From UBA4416 sp048498515 (GTDB lineage: Bacteria; Bacteroidota; Bacteroidia; B-17B0; Aurantibacillaceae), in assembly GCA_048498515.1 (NCBI GenBank), contig JBEHXV010000014.1, positions 1 to 64,000 on the forward strand: DNA of 64,000 nucleotides. The letters are read 5' to 3'. Shown here piece by piece: positions 35,014 through 43,755 of this stretch (position 1 is the first letter of the stretch; the number at the start of each line of letters is the position of its first letter). The notes under the pieces are model-generated. The model made no database searches and had not been told where the DNA came from. It saw only the letters and a list, made by a program, of their open reading frames with translations. Position numbers and translations under genes: made by a program.

Positions 35014-36120
35014 TTATTTCAAATACCTGAAATCGTGGTTGTTTTTAATATTTTTTAAGGAGGCCAGGATCAGTTTAATCACGTTCTCTACATCATCTTT
35101 ATGAACGCTCTCAACTGTGGTATGCATGTAGCGCAACGGCAACGAGATCAATACCGAGGCCACTCCATCGTTACTATAAGCAAACGCATCGGTATCGGTA
35201 CCGGTGCTCCTGCTTGCTGCCTGGCGCTGGAATTCGATCTTGTTTTTATTGGCGGCGTCAATTACCAGTTTCAATAAGTTATTTTGCACTGCAGGTCCGT
35301 AGGAAACTACAGGTCCTTTACCGCACGACAGGTCGCCACTCACAATCTTATTCATCATGGGCGTTTGCGTATCGTGACACACATCGGTAATAATAGCGGC
35401 GTTAGGTTTTATTTTATGCGCGATCATTTCAGCGCCACGCAAGCCAATTTCTTCCTGAACGGCATTTACAATGTATAACCCAAAAGGCAATTTCGTTTTG
35501 CTTTCTTTTAACAGGCGGGCTACTTCAGCAATCATAAAACCACCTACCCTGTTATCCAATGCCCGGCCAACAAAATAACGGTCGTTCAACACCATAAATT
35601 CATCATCGTAAGTTACTACACAACCTACATGAACACCCAGGGCTTCTACTTCCTTATCGCTTTTGCAACCCAGGTCCAAAAATATGTTCTTAAGAGTTGG
35701 TGTTTCTTCACGTGCCGCATCGCGCACATGAATGGCCGGCCAGCCGAACACACCCTTTACAATGCCCTTGTCGGTATGAATGTTGACACGCTTTGAAGGA
35801 GCGATCTGGTGATCGCTTCCACCATTTTTACGCAGGTAAATAAACCCGTCCTTGGTAATGTAATGCACAAACCATGAGATCTCATCGGCATGGGCTTCAA
35901 TCACTACCTTGTAGGGAGCATCAGGATTTACCACACCAACTACGGTGCCGTAAGTATCTACAAAATGAGAATCGATATAGGGCTTAATGTAATTCAGCCA
36001 TAGCTTTTGTCCTTCACTTTCAAAGCCGGTTGGTGAAGGATTGTTGATATAATTTTTTAAAAACGTTAAAGAATTTTCAGTGAAAATGCTCTTATCTTTT
36101 TTAGTTGCTTTCTTTGCCAT
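35014..36120 (-). CDS. M42 family metallopeptidase (TET-like aminopeptidase)
   Basis: 368 aa. The co-catalytic two-metal site is complete. VVIEAHADEISWFVHY gives the first His, GRALDNRVGGFM the bridging Asp, AVQEEIGLRGAEM the catalytic Glu and metal Glu, ITDVCHDTQTP an Asp, and MHTTVESVHKDDVENV the last His. The domain inserted near residues 70-165 is the PDZ-like dimerisation domain of the family. These enzymes form dodecameric tetrahedra that trim short peptides in the cytosol. Monocistronic; the ATG is at 36118-36120 and a lysine-rich leader (AKKATKKDKS) opens the protein. Confidence 0.92.
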   Translation of the reverse strand: MAKKATKKDKSIFTENSLTFLKNYINNPSPTGFESEGQKLWLNYIKPYIDSHFVDTYGTVVGVVNPDAPYKVVIEAHADEISWFVHYITKDGFIYLRKNGGSDHQIAPSKRVNIHTDKGIVKGVFGWPAIHVRDAAREETPTLKNIFLDLGCKSDKEVEALGVHVGCVVTYDDEFMVLNDRYFVGRALDNRVGGFMIAEVARLLKESKTKLPFGLYIVNAVQEEIGLRGAEMIAHKIKPNAAIITDVCHDTQTPMMNKIVSGDLSCGKGPVVSYGPAVQNNLLKLVIDAANKNKIEFQRQAASRSTGTDTDAFAYSNDGVASVLISLPLRYMHTTVESVHKDDVENVIKLILASLKNIKNNHDFRYLK

Positions 36121-36236
36121 ACAGTTCGTTTATATAAGCTTTAAATATATAAAATATTAAGGAATTAAGCGCTGCTTTTCATCATTTTTCGCCCAAATGA
36201 AACCCATTGAAACGGAGCTATTTCCGACAAAAAAAC

Positions 36237-36244
36237 TATATTTA
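36237..36244 (+). promoter_or_regulatory. Putative -7 box (TATATTTA) before rnhA
   Basis: The motif lies 12 bp ahead of the ATG at 36249. The longer open frame beginning with TTG at 36207 would run through this box, which is one reason to prefer the ATG. Confidence 0.3.
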
Positions 36245-36248
36245 CAAA

Positions 36249-36725
36249 ATGATGGCAAATTCTGTGATAGAAATTTATACCGATGGCGCCTGTAGCGGAA
36301 ACCCCGGCCCCGGTGGCTTTGGCATCGTGATGAAGTATAAGGACCAGCGAAAAGAATTATCGCAGGGCTATATCCGCACCACTAATAACCGCATGGAATT
36401 GCTTGCCATTATTGTGGCCCTGGAGTGTTTAAAAAAAGAAGGTTCCGATGTTATTGTATACTCCGACAGCAAATATGTGGTTGATTCCATAAACCTTGGT
36501 TGGGTACATGGCTGGGTAAAAAAAGGTTTTAAAGACAAGGCCAATCCCGATTTATGGAAACGCTTTTTACTGATCTATAAAAAACACCGTGTAAAATTTA
36601 TCTGGGTAAAAGGCCATGCCTCCAATGCCGAAAATAACCGTTGCGACGAACTGGCCGTTGCCGCCAGCAAAAACCCCAATCGTTTGATTGATGAGGGTTA
36701 TGAGGTGGCTAAGAATTTAAATTAG
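36249..36725 (+). CDS. rnhA: Ribonuclease HI
   Basis: 158 aa from ATG 36249, matching the 155-aa E. coli enzyme. All four acidic catalytic residues are visible: Asp in IYTDGACSGNPGPGGFG, Glu in NNRMELLAIIVAL, Asp in VIVYSDSKYVVDSI and Asp in ENNRCDELAVAA. WVKGHASNAEN carries the conserved His. It degrades the RNA strand of RNA-DNA hybrids. The frame upstream to 36207 adds 14 codons with no homology. Its stop overlaps by a few bases with the interrupted gene converging from the right. Confidence 0.95.
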   Translation: MMANSVIEIYTDGACSGNPGPGGFGIVMKYKDQRKELSQGYIRTTNNRMELLAIIVALECLKKEGSDVIVYSDSKYVVDSINLGWVHGWVKKGFKDKANPDLWKRFLLIYKKHRVKFIWVKGHASNAENNRCDELAVAASKNPNRLIDEGYEVAKNLN

Positions 36726-37054
36726 TATCCCTGCCACAAATGAAGCGGGTTATTATTTTTTATATAAAGCCAAATACAAGTACAGAAAATCAGGTATAAA
36801 GCAAGAAAAATACTTGTATAATTTAAGGTCTTCTTTAATCTCAGGATCAGGTTCGGATCGCCCTCTTATTTCGTCCAGTAAAAAGTAAAAAACACCAGGA
36901 TATTCCCTTCCCAGTTAGGCAAAAAACCCGATCTGGTAACAACCTCAGTATGATAAAACCAGTAGAGCTTGTGATTAATAATGACAATAATAAGCCAGAT
37001 AACAGGAATGAGAAAATAGAGATAAGCGTCTATTTCTATCAGGAATTTAAGCAT
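36722..37054 (-). pseudogene. Small membrane protein gene interrupted by one in-frame TAA
   Basis: Reading from ATG 37054, 62 codons encode a membrane helix (FLIPVIWLIIVIINHKLYWF) and SGFLPNWEGNILVFFTFYWTK, then TAA at 36866-36868. Continuing in the same frame gives 47 further sense codons, starting EGDPNLILRLKK and holding a second helix (TSIFLALYLIFCTCIWLYI), before a normal TAA at 36722. A single base change would restore a protein of about 110 aa with two helices. It starts 2 bp after the FMN-reductase stop. I do not recognise the family. Alternatives are a genuine 62-aa product or a sequencing error. Confidence 0.55.
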
Positions 37055-37056
37055 TT

Positions 37057-37584
37057 TTAAAATTTCAAAAAGCCCTCCACCTGCAAATCGATCACTTTCT
37101 GTGTATCAGCATCGGCAAGGTTTCCCGAAGAATCCAACAAGGTATCAACCCTGCTGATGGGTAATTTGTTATGGTATACATTCACTTTGAGGTAGTTCAA
37201 AATATTGGTCAAATGCTCCATGCCACGCAGGTTTCCGGCCCTTCCGGTTGATACACCTACCAAACAAGCCTTATTATCCATCCAAAAACGTGGCGGAATG
37301 GCATCCAGGAAAACCTTTAAAATGCCCGCAAAACTACCGTTATACTCAGGCAACACAAAAATAAATTTAGCCTGGTGTTCCACATGGGCCTCAATAATGG
37401 ACTGCACTTCGGGCGAACGTTTCCCGTACATATCGGTGTGCAAAAATGATCCCGGTAGCGTTTTCAAACTAAATACCTCAGCCTCAACACCCTTGCTTTT
37501 TAAAACAGAGAAATAGTAATTAGCCACTTTTTCGGTATTGCTATCAGGCCTGTTTGTTGCCGAAATAATTGTGATTGAGTGCAT
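37057..37584 (-). CDS. NADPH-dependent FMN reductase family protein
   Basis: 175 aa flavodoxin-like fold. The start ITIISATNRPDSNTEKVANY contains the flavin phosphate loop (usually G-S-x-R-x-x-S; here S-A-T-N-R-P-D-S-N), FVLPEYNGSFAGILKVFLDAI is the conserved P-E-Y-N-x-S/G flavin-binding segment, and KACLVGVSTGRAGNLRG completes it. Members reduce quinones, chromate or azo dyes in the cytosol. Upstream partner of the interrupted membrane gene. ATG start. Confidence 0.88.
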   Translation of the reverse strand: MHSITIISATNRPDSNTEKVANYYFSVLKSKGVEAEVFSLKTLPGSFLHTDMYGKRSPEVQSIIEAHVEHQAKFIFVLPEYNGSFAGILKVFLDAIPPRFWMDNKACLVGVSTGRAGNLRGMEHLTNILNYLKVNVYHNKLPISRVDTLLDSSGNLADADTQKVIDLQVEGFLKF

Positions 37585-37704
37585 TATATTATTAACATTT
37601 TGGCGAAGTTATGAATTTTACTGTTAAAAACTAAAAACGGATGAAAAGCCCAAATACTTTATATTTACGAGATACAATTAATACCTTTTTACTGGATTTC
37701 TACA

Positions 37705-38385
37705 ATGGACATTACTTATTACGGGCATTCATGTTTTGGGGTTGAAATTAATGGAAAACATTTATTGTTCGACCCGTTCATCACCCCAAACGAATTAGCA
37801 AAAAATATTAACGCCGAAACGGTTAAAGCAGATTATATTCTTGTTACCCATGGGCACGACGATCATATTGCGGATGCTGTGTCTATTGCCAAACGTACCG
37901 GGGCATTGGTAATTTGCAATGCAGAAATTTCCTATTGGCTAAAAAAACAAGGCATCGAAAATGTTCATCCAATGAATATCGGGGGTAAAAAATTATTTGA
38001 TTTTGGTTCTGTGAAATGTGTCAACGCCATTCACAGCAGCAGTTTGCCCGATGGCTCTTATGGCGGGAACCCCATGGGATTTGTAATTGAAAGCAACGAC
38101 AAGAACTTTTATTATGCCGGCGATACAGCCCTGACCAGGGATATGAAGCTGATTGGTGATTACCGCCAGATTGATTTTGCCTTTTTGCCCATAGGCGATA
38201 ATTTTACCATGGGCGTTGATAATGCCATTATTGCTACTGAATTTATTAATTGCAGGGATATTATTGGCATGCATTACGATACCTTTGGCCTTATACAAAT
38301 TGACAAACCCGAAGCCATTAACCGCTTTAACAGGTCGGGAAAAAAATTAACGCTTATGGAAATAGGTGAAACACTAACTAAATAG
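37705..38385 (+). CDS. UPF0173 metal-dependent hydrolase (metallo-beta-lactamase fold)
   Basis: 226 aa. DITYYGHSCFGVEINGKHLLFDPF starts the fold, and VTHGHDDHIADAVSI is the H-x-H-x-D-H metal motif. NFYYAGDTALTRDMKLI gives the bridging Asp, and CRDIIGMHYDTFG the final His. Members are found across bacteria and archaea and some act on lipid or nucleotide phosphoesters, but the physiological role is unsettled. A TATATTTA box lies at 37660-37667, 45 bp before the ATG. Confidence 0.88.
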   Translation: MDITYYGHSCFGVEINGKHLLFDPFITPNELAKNINAETVKADYILVTHGHDDHIADAVSIAKRTGALVICNAEISYWLKKQGIENVHPMNIGGKKLFDFGSVKCVNAIHSSSLPDGSYGGNPMGFVIESNDKNFYYAGDTALTRDMKLIGDYRQIDFAFLPIGDNFTMGVDNAIIATEFINCRDIIGMHYDTFGLIQIDKPEAINRFNRSGKKLTLMEIGETLTK

Positions 38386-38465
38386 ATAGAGAGATAGAGA
38401 ATTAATGAGTTATAGAATCAGGTCCTAAATTCATTAAATCAACCATTCAATAATTCAACAACTAG
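38386..38465. repeat. Phrase repeat (gaattattgaatggttgattt type)
   Basis: GAATTAATGAGTTATAGAATC and, after a few bases, the reversed-complement-like ATTCATTAAATCAACCATTC and AATAATTC. It is an imperfect inverted repeat occupying the gap between the UPF0173 gene and parA, up to just before the parA ATG. Confidence 0.45.
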
Positions 38466-38470
38466 AAAAC

Positions 38471-39304
38471 ATGGGAAAAATAATAGCAATCGCAAATCAG
38501 AAAGGTGGAGTTGGAAAAACAACCTCTGCTATTAACCTGGCAGCTTCTTTAGCTGTTTTAGAATATAAAACCTTATTGGTAGATGCTGATCCCCAGGCTA
38601 ACTCAACATCGGGTGTTGGTATTGAACCAAAGGATGTGAAAGCGGGCTTGTACGAATGCATCATCAACGGCACCCATCCAAAGGAACTGATTATTGAAAC
38701 AGAAACACCAAACCTGTACCTGTTGCCAACCAATACCGACCTGGTAGCCATTGAGCTCGAAATTGTAAACCTCGATAACAGGGACTACATGATGAAGGCG
38801 GCTTTGGATAAAATAAAAGACGCTTACGACTTCATCATTATTGATTGCTGCCCTTCGTTGGGATTAACGGTTATTAACTCTTTAGCCGCCGCCGATAGTG
38901 TCATCATTCCGGTACAATGCGAGTACTTTGCTCTGGAAGGCATGGGTAAATTATTGCAAACCATTAAGCTCATCCAGGCGCACATTAATACTAACCTGGA
39001 TATTGAAGGCGTATTATTGACCATGTACGACCCACGCTTAAAACTAGCCAACCAGGTAGTGGAAGAGGTAAAAATGCATTTCCAGAACATGGTTTTCAAT
39101 ACCATTGTTCAGCGTAATACCAAATTGGCCGAAGCGCCTAGTCACGGAAAAACCATCATTATGCACGATGCCGTTGGAAAAGGATCATTGAACTACCTGA
39201 ACCTTGCCCGCGAAATTTTACAACGCAACGGCCTCACCAAAATAAGCGATGGCGACCGCACCATGTCGTTCACAGAAGAAGAAACAGAATTTAACGAAGG
39301 ATAG
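38471..39304 (+). CDS. parA: Chromosome partitioning ATPase ParA (Soj)
   Basis: 277 aa. The deviant Walker A is at the start (IAIANQKGGVGKTTSAINLA), followed by LLVDADPQANSTSGVG (A') and FIIIDCCPSLGLTVINSLAAA (Walker B). It forms ATP-dependent gradients on the nucleoid and moves ParB-parS complexes, acting in chromosome segregation. No helix-turn-helix N-terminus is present, so this is a chromosomal (type Ib-like) ParA. It starts a same-strand run parA, parB, DUF5683, dapB, lepB. Confidence 0.95.
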   Translation: MGKIIAIANQKGGVGKTTSAINLAASLAVLEYKTLLVDADPQANSTSGVGIEPKDVKAGLYECIINGTHPKELIIETETPNLYLLPTNTDLVAIELEIVNLDNRDYMMKAALDKIKDAYDFIIIDCCPSLGLTVINSLAAADSVIIPVQCEYFALEGMGKLLQTIKLIQAHINTNLDIEGVLLTMYDPRLKLANQVVEEVKMHFQNMVFNTIVQRNTKLAEAPSHGKTIIMHDAVGKGSLNYLNLAREILQRNGLTKISDGDRTMSFTEEETEFNEG

Positions 39305-39310
39305 AAAACA

Positions 39311-39366
39311 GTTTCAGGTTTAAAGTTTCATGTTGAACAAACCTGAAACAAGAAACAAGAAACTAA
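39311..39366. repeat. Family B inverted repeat
   Basis: GTTTCAGGTTT (39311-39321) and AAACCTGAAAC (39339-39349) are perfect 11-bp complements. The right side continues AAGAAACAAGAAACT, as in the copies at 201-230 and 41805-41836. It fills the parA-parB gap. Confidence 0.7.
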
Positions 39367-39378
39367 AAACTTACAAAA

Positions 39379-40275
39379 ATGAGTACCAACAAAAAACCGG
39401 CATTAGGAAGAGGATTAAGTGCATTACTGGAAAATGCCAAAACCGATATTACCACCAAGCAAACCGGCGAGGCTTCACCTGTAGTAGGCTCTATCGCTGT
39501 GATTAAAGTAAAGGATATTGAAACCAACCCGTTTCAGCCCCGCACCAATTTTGAAGAGATTGCCCTGCAGGAACTATCTGATTCCATTAAGCAACATGGC
39601 ATTATACAACCCATTACCGTAAGAAAACTGGGTTATGATAAATACCAGCTTATTTCGGGTGAGCGCCGTTTCAGGGCAACTCAAATGGCAAACCTGGAAG
39701 AAATTCCTGCCTACATTCGTGTAGCAAACGATCAGGCCATGCTTGAAATGGGATTGATAGAGAACATTCAACGCGAAGACCTTGATCCAATTGAAATTTC
39801 CTTAAGCTACAAACGCCTTATTGAAGAATGTAATATTACACAGGAGCAGCTTGGCGAAAAAGTAAACAAACAACGCAGCACAGTTACTAACTTTTTGCGC
39901 CTGTTAAAATTACCGGCTGTCATTCAAAAAGCGGTACGCGATAAGGACATTTCCATGGGCCATGCCCGTGCCCTGTTAAGCATTGAAAATGAAGATAAGC
40001 AGCTGGCCATTTATGCCATGGCAGTTGAAAACGAATTATCCGTACGCCAGGTGGAAGAGCTGGCACGCGGCGAAAAATTACAGTTCAAGCCAAAAACCAG
40101 CCGTGTAGAAAAACCGTTAACAATAGAAGATAAGCAGATCGCTAAAAAACTGGAAAAAATCTTCAATAAATCGTTCGACTTTAAACGCAACGCAAAAGGC
40201 GCTGGCTCTATCAATTTAAGCTTTAGTAACGATAAAGAACTGGAACACATTCTATCTTTTTTTGACATAAATTAA
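39379..40275 (+). CDS. parB: Chromosome partitioning protein ParB
   Basis: 298 aa. N-terminal tail KKPALGRGLSALLENAK carries the L-G-R-G-L-S-A-L box that stimulates ParA. The CTPase/nuclease-like domain runs ETNPFQPRTNFE, SGERRFRATQMANLEEIPAYI and ENIQREDLDPIE. Then comes a helix-turn-helix (LGEKVNKQRSTVTNFLRLLKLP) and a C-terminal dimer domain. It binds parS and spreads as a CTP-gated clamp. No convincing parS sequence was found in the window. Confidence 0.95.
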   Translation: MSTNKKPALGRGLSALLENAKTDITTKQTGEASPVVGSIAVIKVKDIETNPFQPRTNFEEIALQELSDSIKQHGIIQPITVRKLGYDKYQLISGERRFRATQMANLEEIPAYIRVANDQAMLEMGLIENIQREDLDPIEISLSYKRLIEECNITQEQLGEKVNKQRSTVTNFLRLLKLPAVIQKAVRDKDISMGHARALLSIENEDKQLAIYAMAVENELSVRQVEELARGEKLQFKPKTSRVEKPLTIEDKQIAKKLEKIFNKSFDFKRNAKGAGSINLSFSNDKELEHILSFFDIN

Positions 40276-40314
40276 CTAACCAGTGGTCACAGCTCATACG
40301 CTATTATTAGCTTC

Positions 40315-40923
40315 GTGACTACATTTGCTAAAGTGAAAACTACTTTATTTTATATTTTACTGTGTTTTACTTTAGCCGGTGGTGCCCTTCATGCCCAGGA
40401 AAGCGACTCTTTAAGAAATGAGATCCGCAAAGATTCCATCCGAACAAAGCGTGCGGTAAGGCATGCTATTTATGGCAATGCCCGAAAAGCGACCATCATG
40501 AGCGCCATTGTTCCGGGCTTGGGTCAGGTATATAATGGCAAACGATCTCTTTGGAAAGTACCTGTTATTTATGCCGCGCTTGGCGGTATTGGCTATTGGG
40601 GAATTACCAACCAGGTAAGGTATAAATACTACAGCGACAACCTGAAATACATTTACGATGAGGACGAATCGACGGTAAACTCCACGCCATATGATGCCAG
40701 CCAGCTTATTACCCAAAAAAATTATTACAAAAAATACCGCGACATGGCCATTATGCTGGGCTCACTGGTTTACATCATCAATATCATCGACGCCAACGTA
40801 GATGCCCATTTGAAAAAATTTGACGTATCCGATGACCTGAGCCTGCAATTTAAGCCATACACAGGCTTTGACTATAATAACAAACTATTAACCGGCATAA
40901 GTATAAAACTAAACTTTAAATAA
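40315..40923 (+). CDS. DUF5683 family membrane protein
   Basis: 202 aa from a GTG start next to a signal-like helix (TLFYILLCFTLAGGALHAQ). The conserved part ATIMSAIVPGLGQVYNGKRSLWKVPVIYAALGG resembles the TM2/DUF5683 arrangement with P-G-x-G-Q-x-Y-N, followed by two more hydrophobic stretches. Family members sit between parB and dapB in many Bacteroidota genomes; the function is unknown. The mature protein may be inner-membrane with periplasmic loops, or a small outer-membrane protein as suggested by the C-terminal LLTGISIKLNFK strand. Position in the cluster supports the call more than sequence alone. Confidence 0.8.
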   Translation: MTTFAKVKTTLFYILLCFTLAGGALHAQESDSLRNEIRKDSIRTKRAVRHAIYGNARKATIMSAIVPGLGQVYNGKRSLWKVPVIYAALGGIGYWGITNQVRYKYYSDNLKYIYDEDESTVNSTPYDASQLITQKNYYKKYRDMAIMLGSLVYIINIIDANVDAHLKKFDVSDDLSLQFKPYTGFDYNNKLLTGISIKLNFK

Positions 40924-40929
40924 TTTTAA

Positions 40930-41015
40930 ACACACCGTTTCGGAGCAATCAGAATGCACAAAGAAATTTGAATTCTGTGAACTCAAAAACTCTTTTTTCT
41001 CTGTGTTGAAAAAAT
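40930..41015. repeat. Low-complexity phrase sequence (cacaaagaa ... ctctgtgttg)
   Basis: The DUF5683-dapB gap contains CACAAAGAAATTTGAATTCTG and TTTTTTCTCTGTGTTG, weakly complementary phrases of the same style as the other intergenic repeats. There is no second copy in this window, so the call is tentative. Confidence 0.25.
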
Positions 41016-41020
41016 GGAAT

Positions 41021-41725
41021 ATGAATATAGCATTATTAGGATACGGTAAAATGGGTAAAGAAATAGAAGCTATTGCTTTACAGAGAGGCCATACTATTGT
41101 TTTAAAAGTGGGTAGAGATAATGCCGGTACTTATGCCAATGACCTTAAAAAGGCTGATGTTGCCATTGAATTTAGCACACCTCACACCGTTATCAGCAAT
41201 ATTAAAACATGCTTTGAGGCGCAGGTTCCGGTAGTTATTGGTACAACAGGCTGGTACGATGAGTTTGAAATGGTGCAGGAGCTTTGCCTGCAAAAAAATG
41301 CATCCATGTTCCATGCTACAAACTTCAGCCTGGGCGTCAATTTATTCTTTAAGCTCAATACGTATTTAGCAGAGCTAATGAATAAGTACGATTCCTATAA
41401 TGTGGAAATGGAAGAGGTTCACCATATTCATAAACTGGATAAACCCAGTGGTACCGCTATTTCGCTGGCAAACCAGATCATTGAAAAAAACGACCGTAAA
41501 ACAAACTGGAGCATTACCGCTAAAGATCCTGAAACACTTTTCATTAAAGATGTGAGGGAAGGTGAAGTTCCAGGGACACACATCATTAAATACACCTCAC
41601 CGGTAGATGATATTGAGATCATGCACAAGGCCCATAACCGAAAAGGCTTTGCGCTGGGCGCTGTTATTGCCGCTGAGTATATTAACGGTAAAAAAGGTAT
41701 ATTTACCATGAAAGATTTAATTTAA
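41021..41725 (+). CDS. dapB: 4-hydroxy-tetrahydrodipicolinate reductase
   Basis: 234 aa from ATG 41021; the frame extends to a GTG at 41003 that adds six unconserved residues. Nucleotide motif IALLGYGKMGKEIE (G-x-G-x-M-G), STPHTVISN, VIGTTGWYD, the substrate loop EEVHHIHKLDKPSGTAIS with catalytic His and Lys, and a C-terminal EIMHKAHNRKGFALGAV. It reduces dihydrodipicolinate in lysine and meso-diaminopimelate synthesis, thus feeding peptidoglycan. Slightly shorter than the E. coli enzyme, as is normal in this phylum. Confidence 0.93.
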   Translation: MNIALLGYGKMGKEIEAIALQRGHTIVLKVGRDNAGTYANDLKKADVAIEFSTPHTVISNIKTCFEAQVPVVIGTTGWYDEFEMVQELCLQKNASMFHATNFSLGVNLFFKLNTYLAELMNKYDSYNVEMEEVHHIHKLDKPSGTAISLANQIIEKNDRKTNWSITAKDPETLFIKDVREGEVPGTHIIKYTSPVDDIEIMHKAHNRKGFALGAVIAAEYINGKKGIFTMKDLI

Positions 41726-41804
41726 GAACTGATTAAAGATAAAAGATACAGGACAAAAAGACATCTGCCTTTAATTCTGAATCATGTATCTTTCATCAAA
41801 CATA

Positions 41805-41836
41805 ACCTGAAACAAAAAACTTTAAACTTTAAACAA
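41805..41836. repeat. Family B phrase repeat
   Basis: ACCTGAAACAAAAAACTTTA followed by AACTTTAAAC matches the copies at 201-230 and 39339-39366. It ends a few bases before the lepB ATG. Confidence 0.6.
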
Positions 41837-41840
41837 ACAT

Positions 41841-43703
41841 ATGGGTAATATTATCTTCCTTATACTTGTCTTAATATCATTTGCAGGCCTCTACAAAATA
41901 TTTGAAAAAGCCGGATTGCCAGCCTGGAAAGCCTTAATTCCCATTTATAACTTCTGGGTGCTTGGCACTATTATTAACCGCCCGAAATGGTGGGGACTCA
42001 TTATGATCGTTCCGGGTGTAAACCTGATAATGTATGGTGTATATGGCTTTCACCTGGCACGCGCGTTCAAAAAGCGTATGGACAAAGACCTGTTGCTGGC
42101 TTCACTCATGCCTTACCTGTACTTTGCCTATTTAGGTTTTAATAAAGACATTAAATACTTTGGCGTAGCGGATATTAAATCGGAATCGTCTTTTATTAAG
42201 AACTGGGCCGATCCTATTATTTTTGCAGTCGTAGCCGCTTCCATTATCCGCGGTTTCTTTTTTGAAGCCTTTACCATTCCAACTTCCTCTTTAGAAAAAT
42301 CGTTAATGGTAGGCGATTTTTTATTCGTTAATAAACTGTGCTATGGCGCCAAGGTTCCCGAAACCCCTTTATCGTTTCCGTTTGCGCATAATACCTTGCC
42401 CTTTACCGAAAGCACCAAATCGTACCTGGAATGGATCAAAATTCCGCATATGCGCTTACCGGGATATTCCAAACCAAAAAACGGTGAAATTGTCGTATTC
42501 AATTATCCCGATGGCGATACCATTGTGACTAAATATGCCAGCCACAGCTACTACAATATTATGCGTGGCCAAATCGAGCAGGAACGCGAACAGGACATCA
42601 AGATCAATAAAACAGACAGGGGCTATGATTACTACCACCATAAGGTATGGGATGAATTTAATGGGCCGTCCAAACCGTTTGGCTCTGTGGTAAGCCGCCC
42701 TATTGACAAAAGGGATCATTATGTAAAACGCTGCGTAGGTATTGCCGGTGATAAGTTGGAGATCAAAGATGGCATTTTATACATTAATGATAAAATGCAG
42801 GAAACACCTGAGCATGCGCAGCACCATTATTTTGTAAAGGCCACACAACAGATATTCAATGACGCGGTGCTCGACGATATGGATATTTACGTGGACGAAG
42901 CACACATTGTAACTAATTTTAAAGGCGATTATGGTGATACCCTACTTTTATATTCGACCGTAGATGGGACACCTATAAATGCTGATAAAGCGTTTGTCAG
43001 AACTTATTTTAATACCTTGTTAAGGGGCGATACCATCTTATACAACATTAACCTTACCAAGGAAAAAGCCGAGAAGGTTAAAACAATGCAAGGCGTGGTT
43101 TCTGTAACAAAAGAGAACAAACCAAAGGATTACTACGACTATTCTATTTTCCCTCATAATCCAAAATACAAATGGAATAACGATAATTTTGGGCCTATTA
43201 CCTTGCCAAGCGAGGGCATGACGGTGAAGATAGATACCGGCAATATTTCCATTTACGAAAAAATGCTCACCACTTACGATGATGGCATTCACCAGGTAAA
43301 AAAAGAAGGCGGGCAGGTATTGTACGATGGCAGGCCAATTACGTCCTACACCTTTAAACAAGGTTATTACTGGATGATGGGTGATAACCGTCACAATTCG
43401 GCCGATAGCCGCAGCTGGGGTGTTGTACCCTTCGATCACGTTGTTGGTAGGCCCGTGTTTGTATGGTTCAGCATGAAGGACCCGACCAAAAACCCTATCA
43501 GTGGTAAATCCGCTTTAGGCTCATTAACCAAAAATTCGCATGACGGAAAATTCCGTTGGGAACGTTTTATGTGTTATGTAGGCGAAGACGGGCTTGTTTC
43601 ATGGAAAATTCCGGTGGCGATCCTCATACTCCTTGCAATTGGCTACAATTACTGGAAAAAGCGTAAGGATAAAGAAAAGAAACCTGCTAAAAAGGCTAGC
43701 TAG
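41841..43703 (+). CDS. lepB: Signal peptidase I, long Bacteroidota form with N-terminal membrane domain
   Basis: 620 aa, about twice E. coli LepB. Residues 1-100 form an extra hydrophobic domain of the DUF5684 kind (KAGLPAWKALIPIYNFWVLG). The catalytic part begins at about 120 with one helix and then EAFTIPTSSLEKSLMVGDF, where Ser150 is the nucleophile (a Leu replaces the usual Met after it). The general base is Lys296 in RDHYVKRCVGIAGDK. Box E reads MMGDNRHNSADSRSWGVVP. A long insertion lies between boxes D and E. A C-terminal helix and basic tail close the protein. It removes Sec signal peptides, including those of the many exported proteins encoded here. ATG start. Confidence 0.92.
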   Translation: MGNIIFLILVLISFAGLYKIFEKAGLPAWKALIPIYNFWVLGTIINRPKWWGLIMIVPGVNLIMYGVYGFHLARAFKKRMDKDLLLASLMPYLYFAYLGFNKDIKYFGVADIKSESSFIKNWADPIIFAVVAASIIRGFFFEAFTIPTSSLEKSLMVGDFLFVNKLCYGAKVPETPLSFPFAHNTLPFTESTKSYLEWIKIPHMRLPGYSKPKNGEIVVFNYPDGDTIVTKYASHSYYNIMRGQIEQEREQDIKINKTDRGYDYYHHKVWDEFNGPSKPFGSVVSRPIDKRDHYVKRCVGIAGDKLEIKDGILYINDKMQETPEHAQHHYFVKATQQIFNDAVLDDMDIYVDEAHIVTNFKGDYGDTLLLYSTVDGTPINADKAFVRTYFNTLLRGDTILYNINLTKEKAEKVKTMQGVVSVTKENKPKDYYDYSIFPHNPKYKWNNDNFGPITLPSEGMTVKIDTGNISIYEKMLTTYDDGIHQVKKEGGQVLYDGRPITSYTFKQGYYWMMGDNRHNSADSRSWGVVPFDHVVGRPVFVWFSMKDPTKNPISGKSALGSLTKNSHDGKFRWERFMCYVGEDGLVSWKIPVAILILLAIGYNYWKKRKDKEKKPAKKAS

Positions 43704-43731
43704 CCATATTAAATGCTGAGCATATTTAATG

Positions 43732-43739
43732 TATCTTTG
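43732..43739 (+). promoter_or_regulatory. Putative -7 box (TATCTTTG) that decides the helicase start
   Basis: An exact TAnnTTTG match. If it is a promoter, the upstream ATG at 43729 lies before the transcription start and the ATG at 43756 must be used. No clear -33 element is seen 19-21 bp upstream. Confidence 0.4.
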
Positions 43740-43755
43740 CCAAAAAATACCTGGC

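Noticed and set aside
38400..40300. Search for a parS site near parA/parB
   Set aside because: No GTTTCACGTGAAAC-like palindrome was found there or elsewhere in the window by eye; the family B GTTTCAGGTTT hairpin differs in the centre and is not claimed as parS.
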